Shown: piece after piece, positions 18,123 to 25,627 of the stretch
How positions within the stretch are numbered: position 1 is the stretch's first letter
Layout: every line of letters begins with the position of its first letter
Source of the DNA: Rhizobium rhododendri
GTDB taxonomy: Bacteria > Pseudomonadota > Alphaproteobacteria > Rhizobiales > Rhizobiaceae
DNA length: 64,000 nt
Assembly (NCBI RefSeq): GCF_007000325.2
Contig: NZ_CP117267.1
Span: 3,498,501-3,562,500 of the forward strand
Direction: 5' to 3'
Position numbers and translations under genes: made by a program
The notes under the pieces: generated by a model
Seen by the model: only the letters and a program-made list of their open reading frames with translations
Told to the model about the DNA's origin: nothing
The model's database searches: none

Positions 18123-19025
18123 ATGGATCAGAACGCAGCGACGATGGGAAGCGATGGCGGTGCGCCGTTGATGCCCGTACCGGACAAGGCGCCGCAGGGC
18201 GGCATGGCCGCAGGCGCGCTGATGTGCCTGCTGTCGATGACGTCGATCCAGTTCGGCGCGGCTTTTTCGTCGCCGGCCATCGGGCTCTATGGGGCAGCCG
18301 GCGCCAGCTGGCTGCGGCTTGGCTTCGCAGCCCTTATTCTTGTCGCCATCGTCCGCCCTCCGATCTCTCGCTACAGCCGCCGGCAATGGTTGGGCGCCTT
18401 GTTGCTGGGCACGGTAACGGCCTGTATGACGATGTCGTTCTTTGCGGCAGTCCAGCGCATCCCGCTCGGGCTGCTCGTGGCGATCGACTTCCTGGGGCCG
18501 CTTTCCGTGGCAGCTTTCGGTTATGGCATCGGCTGGCGGCTGGCCTGGCCGCTGGTGGCGGGCATCGGCGTGTTGTTTCTGGCGCGCGACGGACAGGGCT
18601 GGGTGGGCAACCTGCCGGGCGTCATGTTCGCGCTCGCCTCGGCCGTCGGATGGGCGATCTACATTATCCTCACAAAGAAAGTCGGTGCCGCCTTCAAGGG
18701 TTTCGAGGGTCTGGCAATGTCGCTCATGGTGGCGGCCCTGCTGGCCACGCCCTTCGGCCTGCCGGCCTCGATCGGGGCTCTCTCCTGGGAAGGTCTGGGC
18801 GAAATGCTCGGCCTCGCCATCCTCGTGCCGCTGTTGCCCTACGCGTTGGAAATGGTGGCGCTGCGGCGCATGCCGACAGCCTCCTTCGGCATCCTGATGA
18901 GCCTGGAGCCAGCGCTCGGCGCGCTCGCAGGCTTCCTGGTGCTGTCTCAGCCGATGACACTGCTGCAGATGCTAGGCACGGCCTTTGTCGTCGCAGCCAG
19001 CGTAGGCGCCACTCTCGCGCCCTAG
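18123..19025 (+). CDS. EamA/DMT-family transporter (RhtA-like exporter)
   Basis: 300 residues with about ten hydrophobic segments in two EamA repeats, starting after a hydrophilic N-terminus of 25 residues. A strong GGGGGAG ribosome-binding site precedes the ATG at 18123. Segments such as IPLGLLVAIDFLGPLSVAAFG and MPTASFGILMSLEPALGALAGFLVL match the RhtA/YddG-type exporters of amino acids or related metabolites. It is 95 nt downstream of the amidohydrolase and may export an acetylated or deacetylated product. It converges with the haemoglobin gene, overlapping it by 4 nt. Confidence 0.85.
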   Translation: MDQNAATMGSDGGAPLMPVPDKAPQGGMAAGALMCLLSMTSIQFGAAFSSPAIGLYGAAGASWLRLGFAALILVAIVRPPISRYSRRQWLGALLLGTVTACMTMSFFAAVQRIPLGLLVAIDFLGPLSVAAFGYGIGWRLAWPLVAGIGVLFLARDGQGWVGNLPGVMFALASAVGWAIYIILTKKVGAAFKGFEGLAMSLMVAALLATPFGLPASIGALSWEGLGEMLGLAILVPLLPYALEMVALRRMPTASFGILMSLEPALGALAGFLVLSQPMTLLQMLGTAFVVAASVGATLAP

Positions 19026-19492
19026 GCTGGAGGAGGACCGGCCGGGGCGTCGTTGGCCGAACTGTAGAAAAGCGCCAGGAACATGCTCTTGGCGATCCGC
19101 TCGGCCGTTGTCATGAACCAGTCACGGGCCTCTGGCGTCGGCGCGATATCCTCGAGCGTCGCAGCAAATAGCCCCAGCCATTCCGGAAACATCTCCGGCA
19201 CCAGCCCCTCCACCGATGCATGCGCCTGCACGGGCTTGCCGCCATAGGCGCCGGTCTTCAAGGCGATCGACGACCAGAAGCGCTTCATCTTTTCCATATG
19301 CTCCGGCCAGCGACCGGAAAGCCGCGCCTCGAAGACAGGCCCAAGTCGCGAGTTCACCTGGATCCGTTGGTAAAACTCTTCGACCAACTTGTCTATGAAT
19401 GCGGCATCGATGCCGATGCGAAGCATGTCCGCCTCGGCACGCTCGCGCATCGCGGCGATCTGGGCGGCGCGGCCCTGCAACTCGTTGGTCAT
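19022..19492 (-). CDS. Group III truncated haemoglobin
   Basis: 156 residues from MTNELQGRAAQIAAM, preceded by AGGAG 9 nt upstream. The open frame upstream to 19585 lacks such a site. The 2-over-2 globin pattern is present: FIDKLVEEFYQRIQVNSRLGPVF, HMEKMKRFWSSIALKTGAYGG, then the proximal histidine region KPVQAHASVEG (F8 His) and WLGLFAATLED. Group III globins are associated with oxygen or NO chemistry in the cytoplasm. It is divergently transcribed from mbfA across a 194-nt region that holds an Irr-type element. Confidence 0.88.
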   Translation of the reverse strand: MTNELQGRAAQIAAMRERAEADMLRIGIDAAFIDKLVEEFYQRIQVNSRLGPVFEARLSGRWPEHMEKMKRFWSSIALKTGAYGGKPVQAHASVEGLVPEMFPEWLGLFAATLEDIAPTPEARDWFMTTAERIAKSMFLALFYSSANDAPAGPPPA

Positions 19493-19630
19493 TCGGTTTC
19501 GCTCCTGCCGCAGCCGCTCCTGCAGCCATGGAGGCCGCGTAAGAACAGCCGGTATAGCCGCGTTGCAGAGGATACAGAAGGCCATGCCCGGCAGCTTTGC
19601 TCAAATTGCACGATTGCCCTTGCCAAGATC

Positions 19631-19659
19631 TTGACCCGTGCCATATCGCACTTTAGATT
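19631..19659 (+). promoter_or_regulatory. Probable mbfA promoter
   Basis: TTGACC (19631-19636), 17-nt spacer and TAGATT (19654-19659). The -10 hexamer runs into the iron control element that begins at 19658. Confidence 0.65.
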
Positions 19660-19674
19660 TAGATTAATTCTAAA
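19658..19674 (+). promoter_or_regulatory. Irr iron control element (ICE) upstream of mbfA
   Basis: TTTAGATTAATTCTAAA is an inverted repeat TTTAGA-N5-TCTAAA that differs by one base from the rhizobial ICE consensus TTTAGAA-N3-TTCTAAA. It lies 12 nt before the mbfA start, overlapping the -10 and the transcription start region, a position suited to repression by Irr under iron limitation. Known Agrobacterium and Bradyrhizobium mbfA genes are Irr-controlled. Confidence 0.8.
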
Positions 19675-19686
19675 GTGGAGACACCC

Positions 19687-20670
19687 ATGCTGACCCGCCT
19701 GTTCCGATCGTCCAAGCGCCCGTTCAAGTCCCTGACGGAGCAGGAAGTCCTTGCCGTGGCAATCGCGGCAGAAGAGGACGATTCCCGCATCTACCTCGCC
19801 TATGCCGACACCCTGAGGCCGAAGTATCCCGCGTCTGCCAAGGTCTTCGAGGACATGGCCGAAGTCGAAAGCACGCACCGCAAGATGCTGATCGAGATGC
19901 ATCGCAAGCGGTTCGGCGAGCGCATTCCGCTTATTCGCCGCGAGCATGTACAGGGCTTCTACGAGCGCAAGCCGGATTGGCTGCGCAACACGCTGTCTCT
20001 GGAAGCCATGCGCCAGGAGGCCGAGACGATGGAGGGCCAGGCATATCGCTTCTATCTCCAGGCGGCCAAGCAGACCTCCGATGCCGGGACGCGTCAGCTG
20101 CTCGACGATCTCGCCATGGCCGAGCAGGGCCACGAAGACGTCGCCGCAATGCTGAGCGAGAAGCATACGCCGGAGGACGTCAAGAAGAACGAAAATGCCG
20201 ATGCCCGTCGGCAGATGGTGCTCACTTATGTGCAGCCGGGCCTGGCAGGCCTCATGGACGGCTCGGTCTCGACGCTGGCGCCGATCTTCGCCGCAGCGTT
20301 CGCCACCCAGGACACCTGGCAGACATTCCTGGTCGGCCTTTCAGCGTCCGTCGGTGCCGGCATTTCGATGGGCTTCACAGAGGCTGCCCATGACGATGGC
20401 AAGATTTCTGGTCGTGGCTCGCCGATCAAGCGCGGTCTGGCCTGCGGCATCATGACGGCACTCGGTGGCCTCGGACATGCCTTGCCCTACCTTATCCCGG
20501 ATTTCTGGACGGCCACTATCACCGCTGGCGTCGTTGTCTTCTTCGAGCTCTGGGCGATTGCCTTTATCCAGAACAAGTTCATGGAAACGCCATTCCTGCG
20601 TGCCGCTTTCCAGGTCGTCCTCGGTGGCGGTCTCGTCCTGGCGGCAGGTATTCTGATCGGCAATGTCTGA
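19687..20670 (+). CDS. mbfA: Membrane-bound ferritin-like iron exporter MbfA
   Basis: 327 residues from the ATG at 19687 (GGAG 6 nt upstream); an in-frame GTG at 19675 would overlap the operator and is less likely. The N-terminal erythrin-type ferritin-like domain (about residues 15-160) shows diiron ligand patterns AAEEDDSRIY, MAEVESTHRKM, EAETMEGQAYRF and MAEQGHEDVAA. The C-terminal half is a VIT1/CCC1-like membrane domain with about five helices (VQPGLAGLMDGSVSTLAPIF onward). MbfA exports iron and protects against iron and peroxide stress. The upstream Irr element fits this role. Confidence 0.93.
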   Translation: MLTRLFRSSKRPFKSLTEQEVLAVAIAAEEDDSRIYLAYADTLRPKYPASAKVFEDMAEVESTHRKMLIEMHRKRFGERIPLIRREHVQGFYERKPDWLRNTLSLEAMRQEAETMEGQAYRFYLQAAKQTSDAGTRQLLDDLAMAEQGHEDVAAMLSEKHTPEDVKKNENADARRQMVLTYVQPGLAGLMDGSVSTLAPIFAAAFATQDTWQTFLVGLSASVGAGISMGFTEAAHDDGKISGRGSPIKRGLACGIMTALGGLGHALPYLIPDFWTATITAGVVVFFELWAIAFIQNKFMETPFLRAAFQVVLGGGLVLAAGILIGNV

Positions 20671-20713
20671 CGATATTTCGCTCCGACAGATCTTACCTGA
20701 ACCAGCAATGAAA

Positions 20714-20745
20714 ATGGGACCGAAGCCATCCGGCTTCGGTCCCAT
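20714..20745. terminator. Bidirectional terminator hairpin
   Basis: A 14-bp perfect stem ATGGGACCGAAGCC / GGCTTCGGTCCCAT with a 4-nt loop lies between the convergent mbfA and lipoprotein genes. Short T-rich tracts follow it in both directions. Confidence 0.75.
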
Positions 20746-20783
20746 GTTTGTATTCGGAAATCACCTGACGGCGGGCGCCGGGC

Positions 20784-21167
20784 TCAGTTTCCTCCGCGGC
20801 TGAACATGGGGCCGCGCGGCGAGTCTGGATTAGGCACGATGATCTGGTTGTTGTCGGGGCGGTCGCGGTTGTAGTCTCTTCTTGGGCCGTCGGGCCTGCC
20901 GTCACCGCGTCCTGGACCGCGGGGCCTGTCGTTATCCCGGCGACGATCCGCATAATCTCGCCTGTGATATCCGCCGTCGCGACGGTAGCCCGGGTAACCG
21001 CGATAGTAGCCTCCGTCACGGTAGCCACCATAATAGCCTCCACCGTAATAAGGCGCGTCATAGGTGGTGACGTAGGCGCCGCTGTAGCCTCCGCCTTCCA
21101 CGCAACCGGCAAGAGTGAGGGTCGCGAGACCCATAACGGCCGTTAACAGCAATGATCTGATTTTCAT
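20784..21167 (-). CDS. Small Gly/Tyr/Arg-rich lipoprotein
   Basis: 127 residues. The signal peptide ends in a lipobox LTLAGC (cysteine at residue 22), so the mature protein should be lipid-anchored. The first part of the mature chain is rich in Gly and Tyr (repeated YYGG/GGYY units). The rest is rich in Arg, Asp, Pro and Gly (RRDNDRPRGPGRG) and appears intrinsically disordered, with a C-terminal NQIIVPNPDSP segment. The family is not recognised, although such proteins are common in rhizobia. It ends at the shared hairpin after mbfA. Confidence 0.75.
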   Translation of the reverse strand: MKIRSLLLTAVMGLATLTLAGCVEGGGYSGAYVTTYDAPYYGGGYYGGYRDGGYYRGYPGYRRDGGYHRRDYADRRRDNDRPRGPGRGDGRPDGPRRDYNRDRPDNNQIIVPNPDSPRGPMFSRGGN

Positions 21168-21401
21168 TTATTTCTCCCCACACTCGGATCCGGGAATGAA
21201 AACAGGTTTTCAATTCGCAGCCGAGGCAATTTGTATTTCTGAACGTTCTAATGCAGCTGACCCGCCGAAGTTCCATCCGCGTGCACGGAATGCTTCGATG
21301 CGTTTGTGAGGCGGTATGAACAAACGGGTCATGGCGACGAAATATCTTGCCCGGCTCCGGTCGAGCCGCTGCATCCGCAGGCTTCCGGATGCAGTCCCGC
21401 C

Positions 21402-22001
21402 TTACTTCAAGGCGCCGACCAGTACGTCACGGCCATTCTCGATCGTCACCCAGCGGCCTGCATTATAGCTCGCCTGGCGTTTGATGTAGGAATAAGGCGT
21501 CTGGTACCAGATCTTCACTTCATCGGTGAGGTTGTCGAGCTCGTAATCGCCCTGGGCGGTGCGCAGCGTCAGAATGGCGTGACCTTCGCCATCCGGCTTG
21601 CGGACGACGGTCATGAGAAGGTTGGACGGAGAAAAGCCGCGCTGGATCAGGATACGGCGCTTCAGCAGTGCAAAGTCTTCACAATCGCCAGCGGTGACCG
21701 GATAGGCCCAGTATTCTTCCTTGCCATAGACTTCCATGTCCGTGGCCGGGATGATGGTGGTGTTAACCTGCAAATTGACCTGCTTGACCGTTGCCCAGTT
21801 TGCATCGGTCATCTTGACGGGCATCAGATCCGAATTGGGGCCGCATTCGCTGCGGTAGCGCTGACAGAAATCATAATGGCCGATTGGCTGCGAGGTGGTG
21901 CCGCCGACAACCATCGAAGGCCCACTCTGGGACGCCGGCATAGCCGATGTCGACATGGCAAATATCGCCACTAAGGCTAGAAAGATGCCCTTGAAATCCA
22001 C
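21402..22001 (-). CDS. Secreted bacterial transglutaminase-like cysteine peptidase (BTLCP)
   Basis: 199 residues with an N-terminal signal peptide (about 20 residues, cleavage near SAMPAS). The Cys-His-Asp triad of the transglutaminase-like fold is visible: C107 in TAGDCEDFALLKRR, H141 in GEGHAILTLR and D156 in DYELDNL. Length and motifs fit the BTLCP (DUF920) family, predicted periplasmic proteases related to LapG. No LapD or adhesin gene is adjacent. A CtrA-type box lies 29 nt upstream of the start, suggesting cell-cycle control. Confidence 0.88.
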   Translation of the reverse strand: MDFKGIFLALVAIFAMSTSAMPASQSGPSMVVGGTTSQPIGHYDFCQRYRSECGPNSDLMPVKMTDANWATVKQVNLQVNTTIIPATDMEVYGKEEYWAYPVTAGDCEDFALLKRRILIQRGFSPSNLLMTVVRKPDGEGHAILTLRTAQGDYELDNLTDEVKIWYQTPYSYIKRQASYNAGRWVTIENGRDVLVGALK

Positions 22002-22029
22002 GCCAGCAACCTCGTACCGTCCCTAATTC

Positions 22030-22044
22030 TTAACAAATTGTTAA
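22030..22044. promoter_or_regulatory. CtrA-type box upstream of the BTLCP gene
   Basis: TTAACAAATTGTTAA has the exact TTAA-N7-TTAA spacing of the alphaproteobacterial CtrA consensus and is also palindromic. It lies 28 nt upstream of the BTLCP start codon, where it could affect promoter function. Confidence 0.55.
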
Positions 22045-22154
22045 TGGACGCGAGGCCGCATGGTCAATCGTTACTTAAACGTTAACAGGGTGAACCGTGC
22101 AACATGGTTAAAATGCAACAGAAATCGATGTTGGTTTAAGGCCGCCAAGGACCT

Positions 22155-22958
22155 CTAAACCGTTGCGAACGCCGCGATCACACCGAGCATCCTCTCCAGA
22201 TCCTGTGGGCGGGAGAGGCGATGGTCGCCATCGCGGATGAGCGTCAGCACCACATCGTCGGCCGGCAGATGCTCCACCAGTTTCATCGCGTGGGCGTGGG
22301 GTACGTCCTTGTCCTGCATGCCCTGCAAGATGTGGACCGGGCAGCCAGTCTCGATCATGCCTGACAGCACCTGGTTCGCCCGGCCGTCCTCGATCAGCTT
22401 CCGCGTATAGATATTGGGGATAGGGCTGTAGGCAGACGGCTCCTCGAAAAAACCTTTCTCCGCCAAAGCCTGGCGCTCGACATCTTTCAGGTTTGGTTCG
22501 ATCAGGTCGATCGTAAAGTCCGGTGCCGGGGCGATCAGCACCAGGCCCTTGATATCTGGCGCGCTCTTCCGGGCGCGCAACTCCTGGATCAGCCGTAGCG
22601 CGATCCAGCCGCCCATAGACGAGCCGACGATCACGAGGCGTTGCGGATTGGCGTGATCGACAACCGCCAGCGTTTCCTCCAGCCAACGCGAGATCGTGCC
22701 ATCGCGAAATTCGCCGCCCGAGACGCCGTGACCGGAATAGTCGAACCGGATGCATCCAAGACCCAGCCGCTCGGCCAGCGCATCGACCTCGACTGCCTTG
22801 GAGCCCCCCATGTCGGAGCGATAGCCGGACAGCCAGAGAATTGTCGCTTGCTTTTCGGGGTTCGAGGTCTCGCGAAGTCGCATGGCAATCGGACGGGCAC
22901 CATCGCCGCTGCCGACAGTGATTGTCTCGAGCGGAAGGGCATTTGCGGTTTCGGACAT
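22155..22958 (-). CDS. Alpha/beta-hydrolase (ABHD10-like serine esterase)
   Basis: 267 residues from MSETANALPLETIT; upstream in-frame codons to 23117 overlap the infC leader and look non-coding. The nucleophile elbow is VGSSMGG with S114. The oxyanion strand is ILWLSGYRSDMGGSKA near residue 40, followed by RFDYSGHGVSGG, and the probable catalytic histidine lies in LIRDGDHRLSR near residue 247. The pattern resembles mitochondrial ABHD10-like palmitoyl thioesterases, but the substrate in bacteria is unknown. It is divergent from infC. Confidence 0.83.
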   Translation of the reverse strand: MSETANALPLETITVGSGDGARPIAMRLRETSNPEKQATILWLSGYRSDMGGSKAVEVDALAERLGLGCIRFDYSGHGVSGGEFRDGTISRWLEETLAVVDHANPQRLVIVGSSMGGWIALRLIQELRARKSAPDIKGLVLIAPAPDFTIDLIEPNLKDVERQALAEKGFFEEPSAYSPIPNIYTRKLIEDGRANQVLSGMIETGCPVHILQGMQDKDVPHAHAMKLVEHLPADDVVLTLIRDGDHRLSRPQDLERMLGVIAAFATV

Positions 22959-23135
22959 AGGCTGAGCTCCTGTTTGGCCGCTTTTAAAACAGATTCGCTT
23001 CCGGGCTGACAGGAGGTGATTTCTGCCATACACTGTGCTATTGACATCGCTGCCGCTTTGAGCACATTGCCGCCAACTGCGCCGACGGGAGCTTGGGGCC
23101 GCAAACACTTTAAACAATTCGTGGAGAATACGACC

Positions 23136-23672
23136 ATTCGCAGACCTTTTAAAACCGACGCTCCCGTTAAGGACGGGCCGCGTTCAAACCGGGAAATTCG
23201 CATCCCGAAAGTCCAGCTCATCGGAGCGGACGGCGCAAACCTGGGCATAGTCCCCACAGACGAAGCAATGAAGATGGCGGAAGACTCAGGTCTCGACCTA
23301 GTGGAAATTTCCCCTAACGCAGAGCCGCCCGTCTGCAAGATTCTCGATCTCGGCAAGCTGAAATACGCCAACCAGAAGAAGGCGGCCGAAGCGCGCAAGA
23401 AGCAGAAGATCGTCGAAATCAAAGAAATCAAGATGCGTCCGAACATCGACACCCATGACTACGAGGTGAAGATGAAGGCCATGAGCCGCTTTTTCGATGA
23501 AGGCGACAAGGTCAAGGTGACCCTGAAGTTCCGCGGCCGCGAAATGGCCCACCAGGAACTCGGCATGAAGCTGTTGCAGCAGGTCAAGGTCGACACGATC
23601 GAGTTTGCCAAGGTCGAAGCCGAACCGAAGCTCGAAGGTCGCCAGATGATGATGGTGCTCGCGCCGAAGTAA
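23136..23672 (+). CDS. infC: Translation initiation factor IF-3
   Basis: 178 residues. The family N-terminus ([20 protein letters not shown]) is preceded in frame by ATT at 23136, with GGAG ending 9 nt before it (23123-23126). No ATG lies between that Shine-Dalgarno and the conserved region, so an AUU start, as in Escherichia coli infC, is the best reading. An in-frame GTG at 23121 overlaps the Shine-Dalgarno itself. The N domain ([14 protein letters not shown]), linker rich in Lys/Ala and the C domain ([18 protein letters not shown]) are all present. A strong terminator follows the gene. Confidence 0.95.
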   Translation: MRRPFKTDAPVKDGPRSNREIRIPKVQLIGADGANLGIVPTDEAMKMAEDSGLDLVEISPNAEPPVCKILDLGKLKYANQKKAAEARKKQKIVEIKEIKMRPNIDTHDYEVKMKAMSRFFDEGDKVKVTLKFRGREMAHQELGMKLLQQVKVDTIEFAKVEAEPKLEGRQMMMVLAPK

Positions 23673-23698
23673 GGTGCGGACCGTCACACTGGAAGTCG

Positions 23699-23728
23699 AA
23701 GCCGTCCGTCCGGGCGGCTTTTTCTTTT
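23699..23728 (+). terminator. Rho-independent terminator after infC
   Basis: The stem AAGCCGTCC / GGGCGGCTT with a GTCC loop is followed by TTTCTTTT. It separates infC from rpmI-rplT. Confidence 0.85.
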
Positions 23729-23765
23729 GTCAGGGCTGCGTTCGAAAGATTCAGCTGCGGCCCCG

Positions 23766-23794
23766 TTGCACTTTGGCGGGACTGCGGTTATAGG
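23766..23794 (+). promoter_or_regulatory. Probable rpmI-rplT promoter and long leader
   Basis: TTGCAC (23766-23771), 17-nt spacer, TATAGG (23789-23794). The implied leader before rpmI is about 180 nt and includes a perfect 12-bp palindrome CCGGCATGCCGG (23907-23918) and a CTTTTT-C-AAAAAG repeat near 23934. In several bacteria L20 represses this mRNA, so the leader may be a control region. Confidence 0.55.
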
Positions 23795-23978
23795 ACCCCG
23801 TCCGAACTGACCGGCAGGGCATGCCGTGGCAGTTCAGAATGCTTGCAGAACGGTTCGTCACCGCACCTGCAGTTCAACAACCAAGCCACCCGCACTTTGT
23901 GCAAGCCCGGCATGCCGGACCTGCGAGAGGCGCCTTTTTCAAAAAGAGCGCGACCGGGGGCATAGAAGGAGTAGCAAA

Positions 23979-24182
23979 ATGCCCAAGATGAAGACGAAGT
24001 CCTCTGCCAAGAAGCGGTTCAAGATCACCGCAACCGGCAAAGTGAAGGCCGCCGCTGCTGGCAAGCGCCACGGCATGATCAAGCGTAGCAACAAGTTCAT
24101 TCGCGATGCACGCGGCACCATGGTTCTTTCCGAGCCAGATGGTCGCAAGGTCATCAAGAATTACTTGCCGAACGGTCGCTAA
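23979..24182 (+). CDS. rpmI: 50S ribosomal protein L35
   Basis: 67 residues beginning [20 protein letters not shown], with AGGAG in the leader 11 nt upstream. The sequence is full length and typical ([27 protein letters not shown]). It binds 23S rRNA in the large subunit. rplT follows after 35 nt, giving the usual L35-L20 pair. Confidence 0.97.
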   Translation: MPKMKTKSSAKKRFKITATGKVKAAAAGKRHGMIKRSNKFIRDARGTMVLSEPDGRKVIKNYLPNGR

Positions 24183-24217
24183 GACCCTTCGCCCGCTATT
24201 ATTAAGGAGATCATGAC

Positions 24218-24622
24218 ATGGCACGTGTCAAAAGAGGCGTCACCTCGCACGCCAAGCATAAGAAGGTTCTGAAGCAGGCCAAGGGTTTCTACGGCCGCCG
24301 CAAGAACACCATCCGCGCCGCCAAGGCAGCGGTCGATCGTTCCAAGCAGTACGCTTACCGCGACCGCAAGGTAAACAAGCGCAATTTCCGCGCCCTCTGG
24401 ATCCAGCGTATCAACGCTGCCGTCCGCGAGCACGGCCTGACCTACGGCCGCTTCATCGACGGCCTCACCAAGGCTGGCATCGAAGTCGACCGCAAGGTTC
24501 TGTCTGACATGGCGATCCATGAAGTCGAAGCATTCGGCGCCCTGGTTGCTGCCTCGAAGAAGGCGCTGGACTATCTGAAGGATGCCGGCACGAAGAACGA
24601 ATTCGAAGCGGTCGTTAAGTAA
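24218..24622 (+). CDS. rplT: 50S ribosomal protein L20
   Basis: 134 residues beginning [20 protein letters not shown], full length and canonical ([40 protein letters not shown]). L20 is an early assembly protein of the 50S subunit and, in some bacteria, a repressor of its own operon. AAGGAG precedes the start. A terminator lies 33 nt after the stop. Confidence 0.98.
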   Translation: MARVKRGVTSHAKHKKVLKQAKGFYGRRKNTIRAAKAAVDRSKQYAYRDRKVNKRNFRALWIQRINAAVREHGLTYGRFIDGLTKAGIEVDRKVLSDMAIHEVEAFGALVAASKKALDYLKDAGTKNEFEAVVK

Positions 24623-24654
24623 CGGCGCGACGAACCCTTTGTGTTCCAGGTTTG

Positions 24655-24684
24655 AAACCCGCGCCGGCAAGCTGGCGCGGGTTT
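24655..24684 (+). terminator. Terminator after rplT
   Basis: An 11-bp stem AAACCCGCGCC / GGCGCGGGTTT with an 8-nt loop, whose last stem bases and following sequence are T-rich. It lies between rplT and the kinase-fold gene. Confidence 0.75.
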
Positions 24685-24760
24685 CGCGTTTTCGTCACCC
24701 CGTTTTTTCATCAACCCAGTCTCTGAGCGGCGCGCCAGGCCCGCAAGACAGGATCGCAAA

Positions 24761-25627
24761 GTGGAAGACCAGCAAGATTACCTGCGTTCTCTACCGGATC
24801 TGACCGCCAGCGACATCGAGACGCTGCTTGCGGTGCTGGTTTCTGGCAAGAAGCGCGTTCAGCGGGTCGTCCTGTCTCAGCGGACTGTCTGGATCAAGCG
24901 CTACGGCACGGAGAAGCCGACATGGTGGCGTCACCTGCAGGCTTTTGTTTCACGATTGATCCCCGTCGATTACCTCAGGCCCTCACCCTATCTGACACCA
25001 CGAGAGATGGCAGAGCGCGAACAGCGGCGCATCCGGTTGTTTGCTGCCAGCGGCATCGCCGCTCCCCAGATCCTCTATGCCTCCAGAAGCGCCATCGTGC
25101 TGACCCATGTCGGCGAGACGGTGCAGGCGCGCCTGCGCAAGTCGGACGACGATACGGTCCGCGACGGGCTGCTGGTTGCCTGCGCCGAGGAACTTGGGCG
25201 TCTCCATGCCGCCGGTCTCTGCCATGGAAGGCCTTACCCGCGCGACATGTTCTTTGCCGGCGACAGGCTCGGTTTCATGGATTTCGAGGAGGAGCCGCAA
25301 AGCGTCATGCCGCTGCCGGTTGCCCAGGCGCGCGACATATGGCTGCTGTTTCTGCAGATCGCCAGCACGGCCCGGCGCGGTACCGACACCTTCGACGCTG
25401 CCTACAACGCGTGGTCGGCGCGGGCGCCAGCGGCAGCGATTGCCGAATTGCGACGCATGACGGGCTTCCTCGGGCATTTTTTGTCCTTTGCCCGGTTGAT
25501 TGGCCGCGTCCGCATGGGTAGTGATCTGCGGCGCTTCATTGTCGCCACGAGCTATCTGGCGACGGTGCCGTCCGATAGTCGCTCCAGCACGACCCACGAA
25601 GAACGCCCGCAAGGCAGGACACCATGA
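24761..25627 (+). CDS. Kinase-fold protein (lipopolysaccharide/aminoglycoside kinase-like), substrate unknown
   Basis: 288 residues from a GTG start. Kinase-like landmarks: lysine in VWIKRYGTE (K46), a glutamate region [10 protein letters not shown] near 85, the catalytic loop analogue [12 protein letters not shown] (residues 154-165) and the metal-binding DFG analogue GFMDFEEE (D174). This pattern resembles Kdo/heptose kinases and Bud32-type kinases. Related rhizobial proteins are often annotated, with little support, as serine/threonine phosphatases. Its stop overlaps the pheS start by 4 nt (ATGA), so it is translationally coupled to phenylalanyl-tRNA synthetase, an unusual partnership. Confidence 0.75.
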   Translation: MEDQQDYLRSLPDLTASDIETLLAVLVSGKKRVQRVVLSQRTVWIKRYGTEKPTWWRHLQAFVSRLIPVDYLRPSPYLTPREMAEREQRRIRLFAASGIAAPQILYASRSAIVLTHVGETVQARLRKSDDDTVRDGLLVACAEELGRLHAAGLCHGRPYPRDMFFAGDRLGFMDFEEEPQSVMPLPVAQARDIWLLFLQIASTARRGTDTFDAAYNAWSARAPAAAIAELRRMTGFLGHFLSFARLIGRVRMGSDLRRFIVATSYLATVPSDSRSSTTHEERPQGRTP

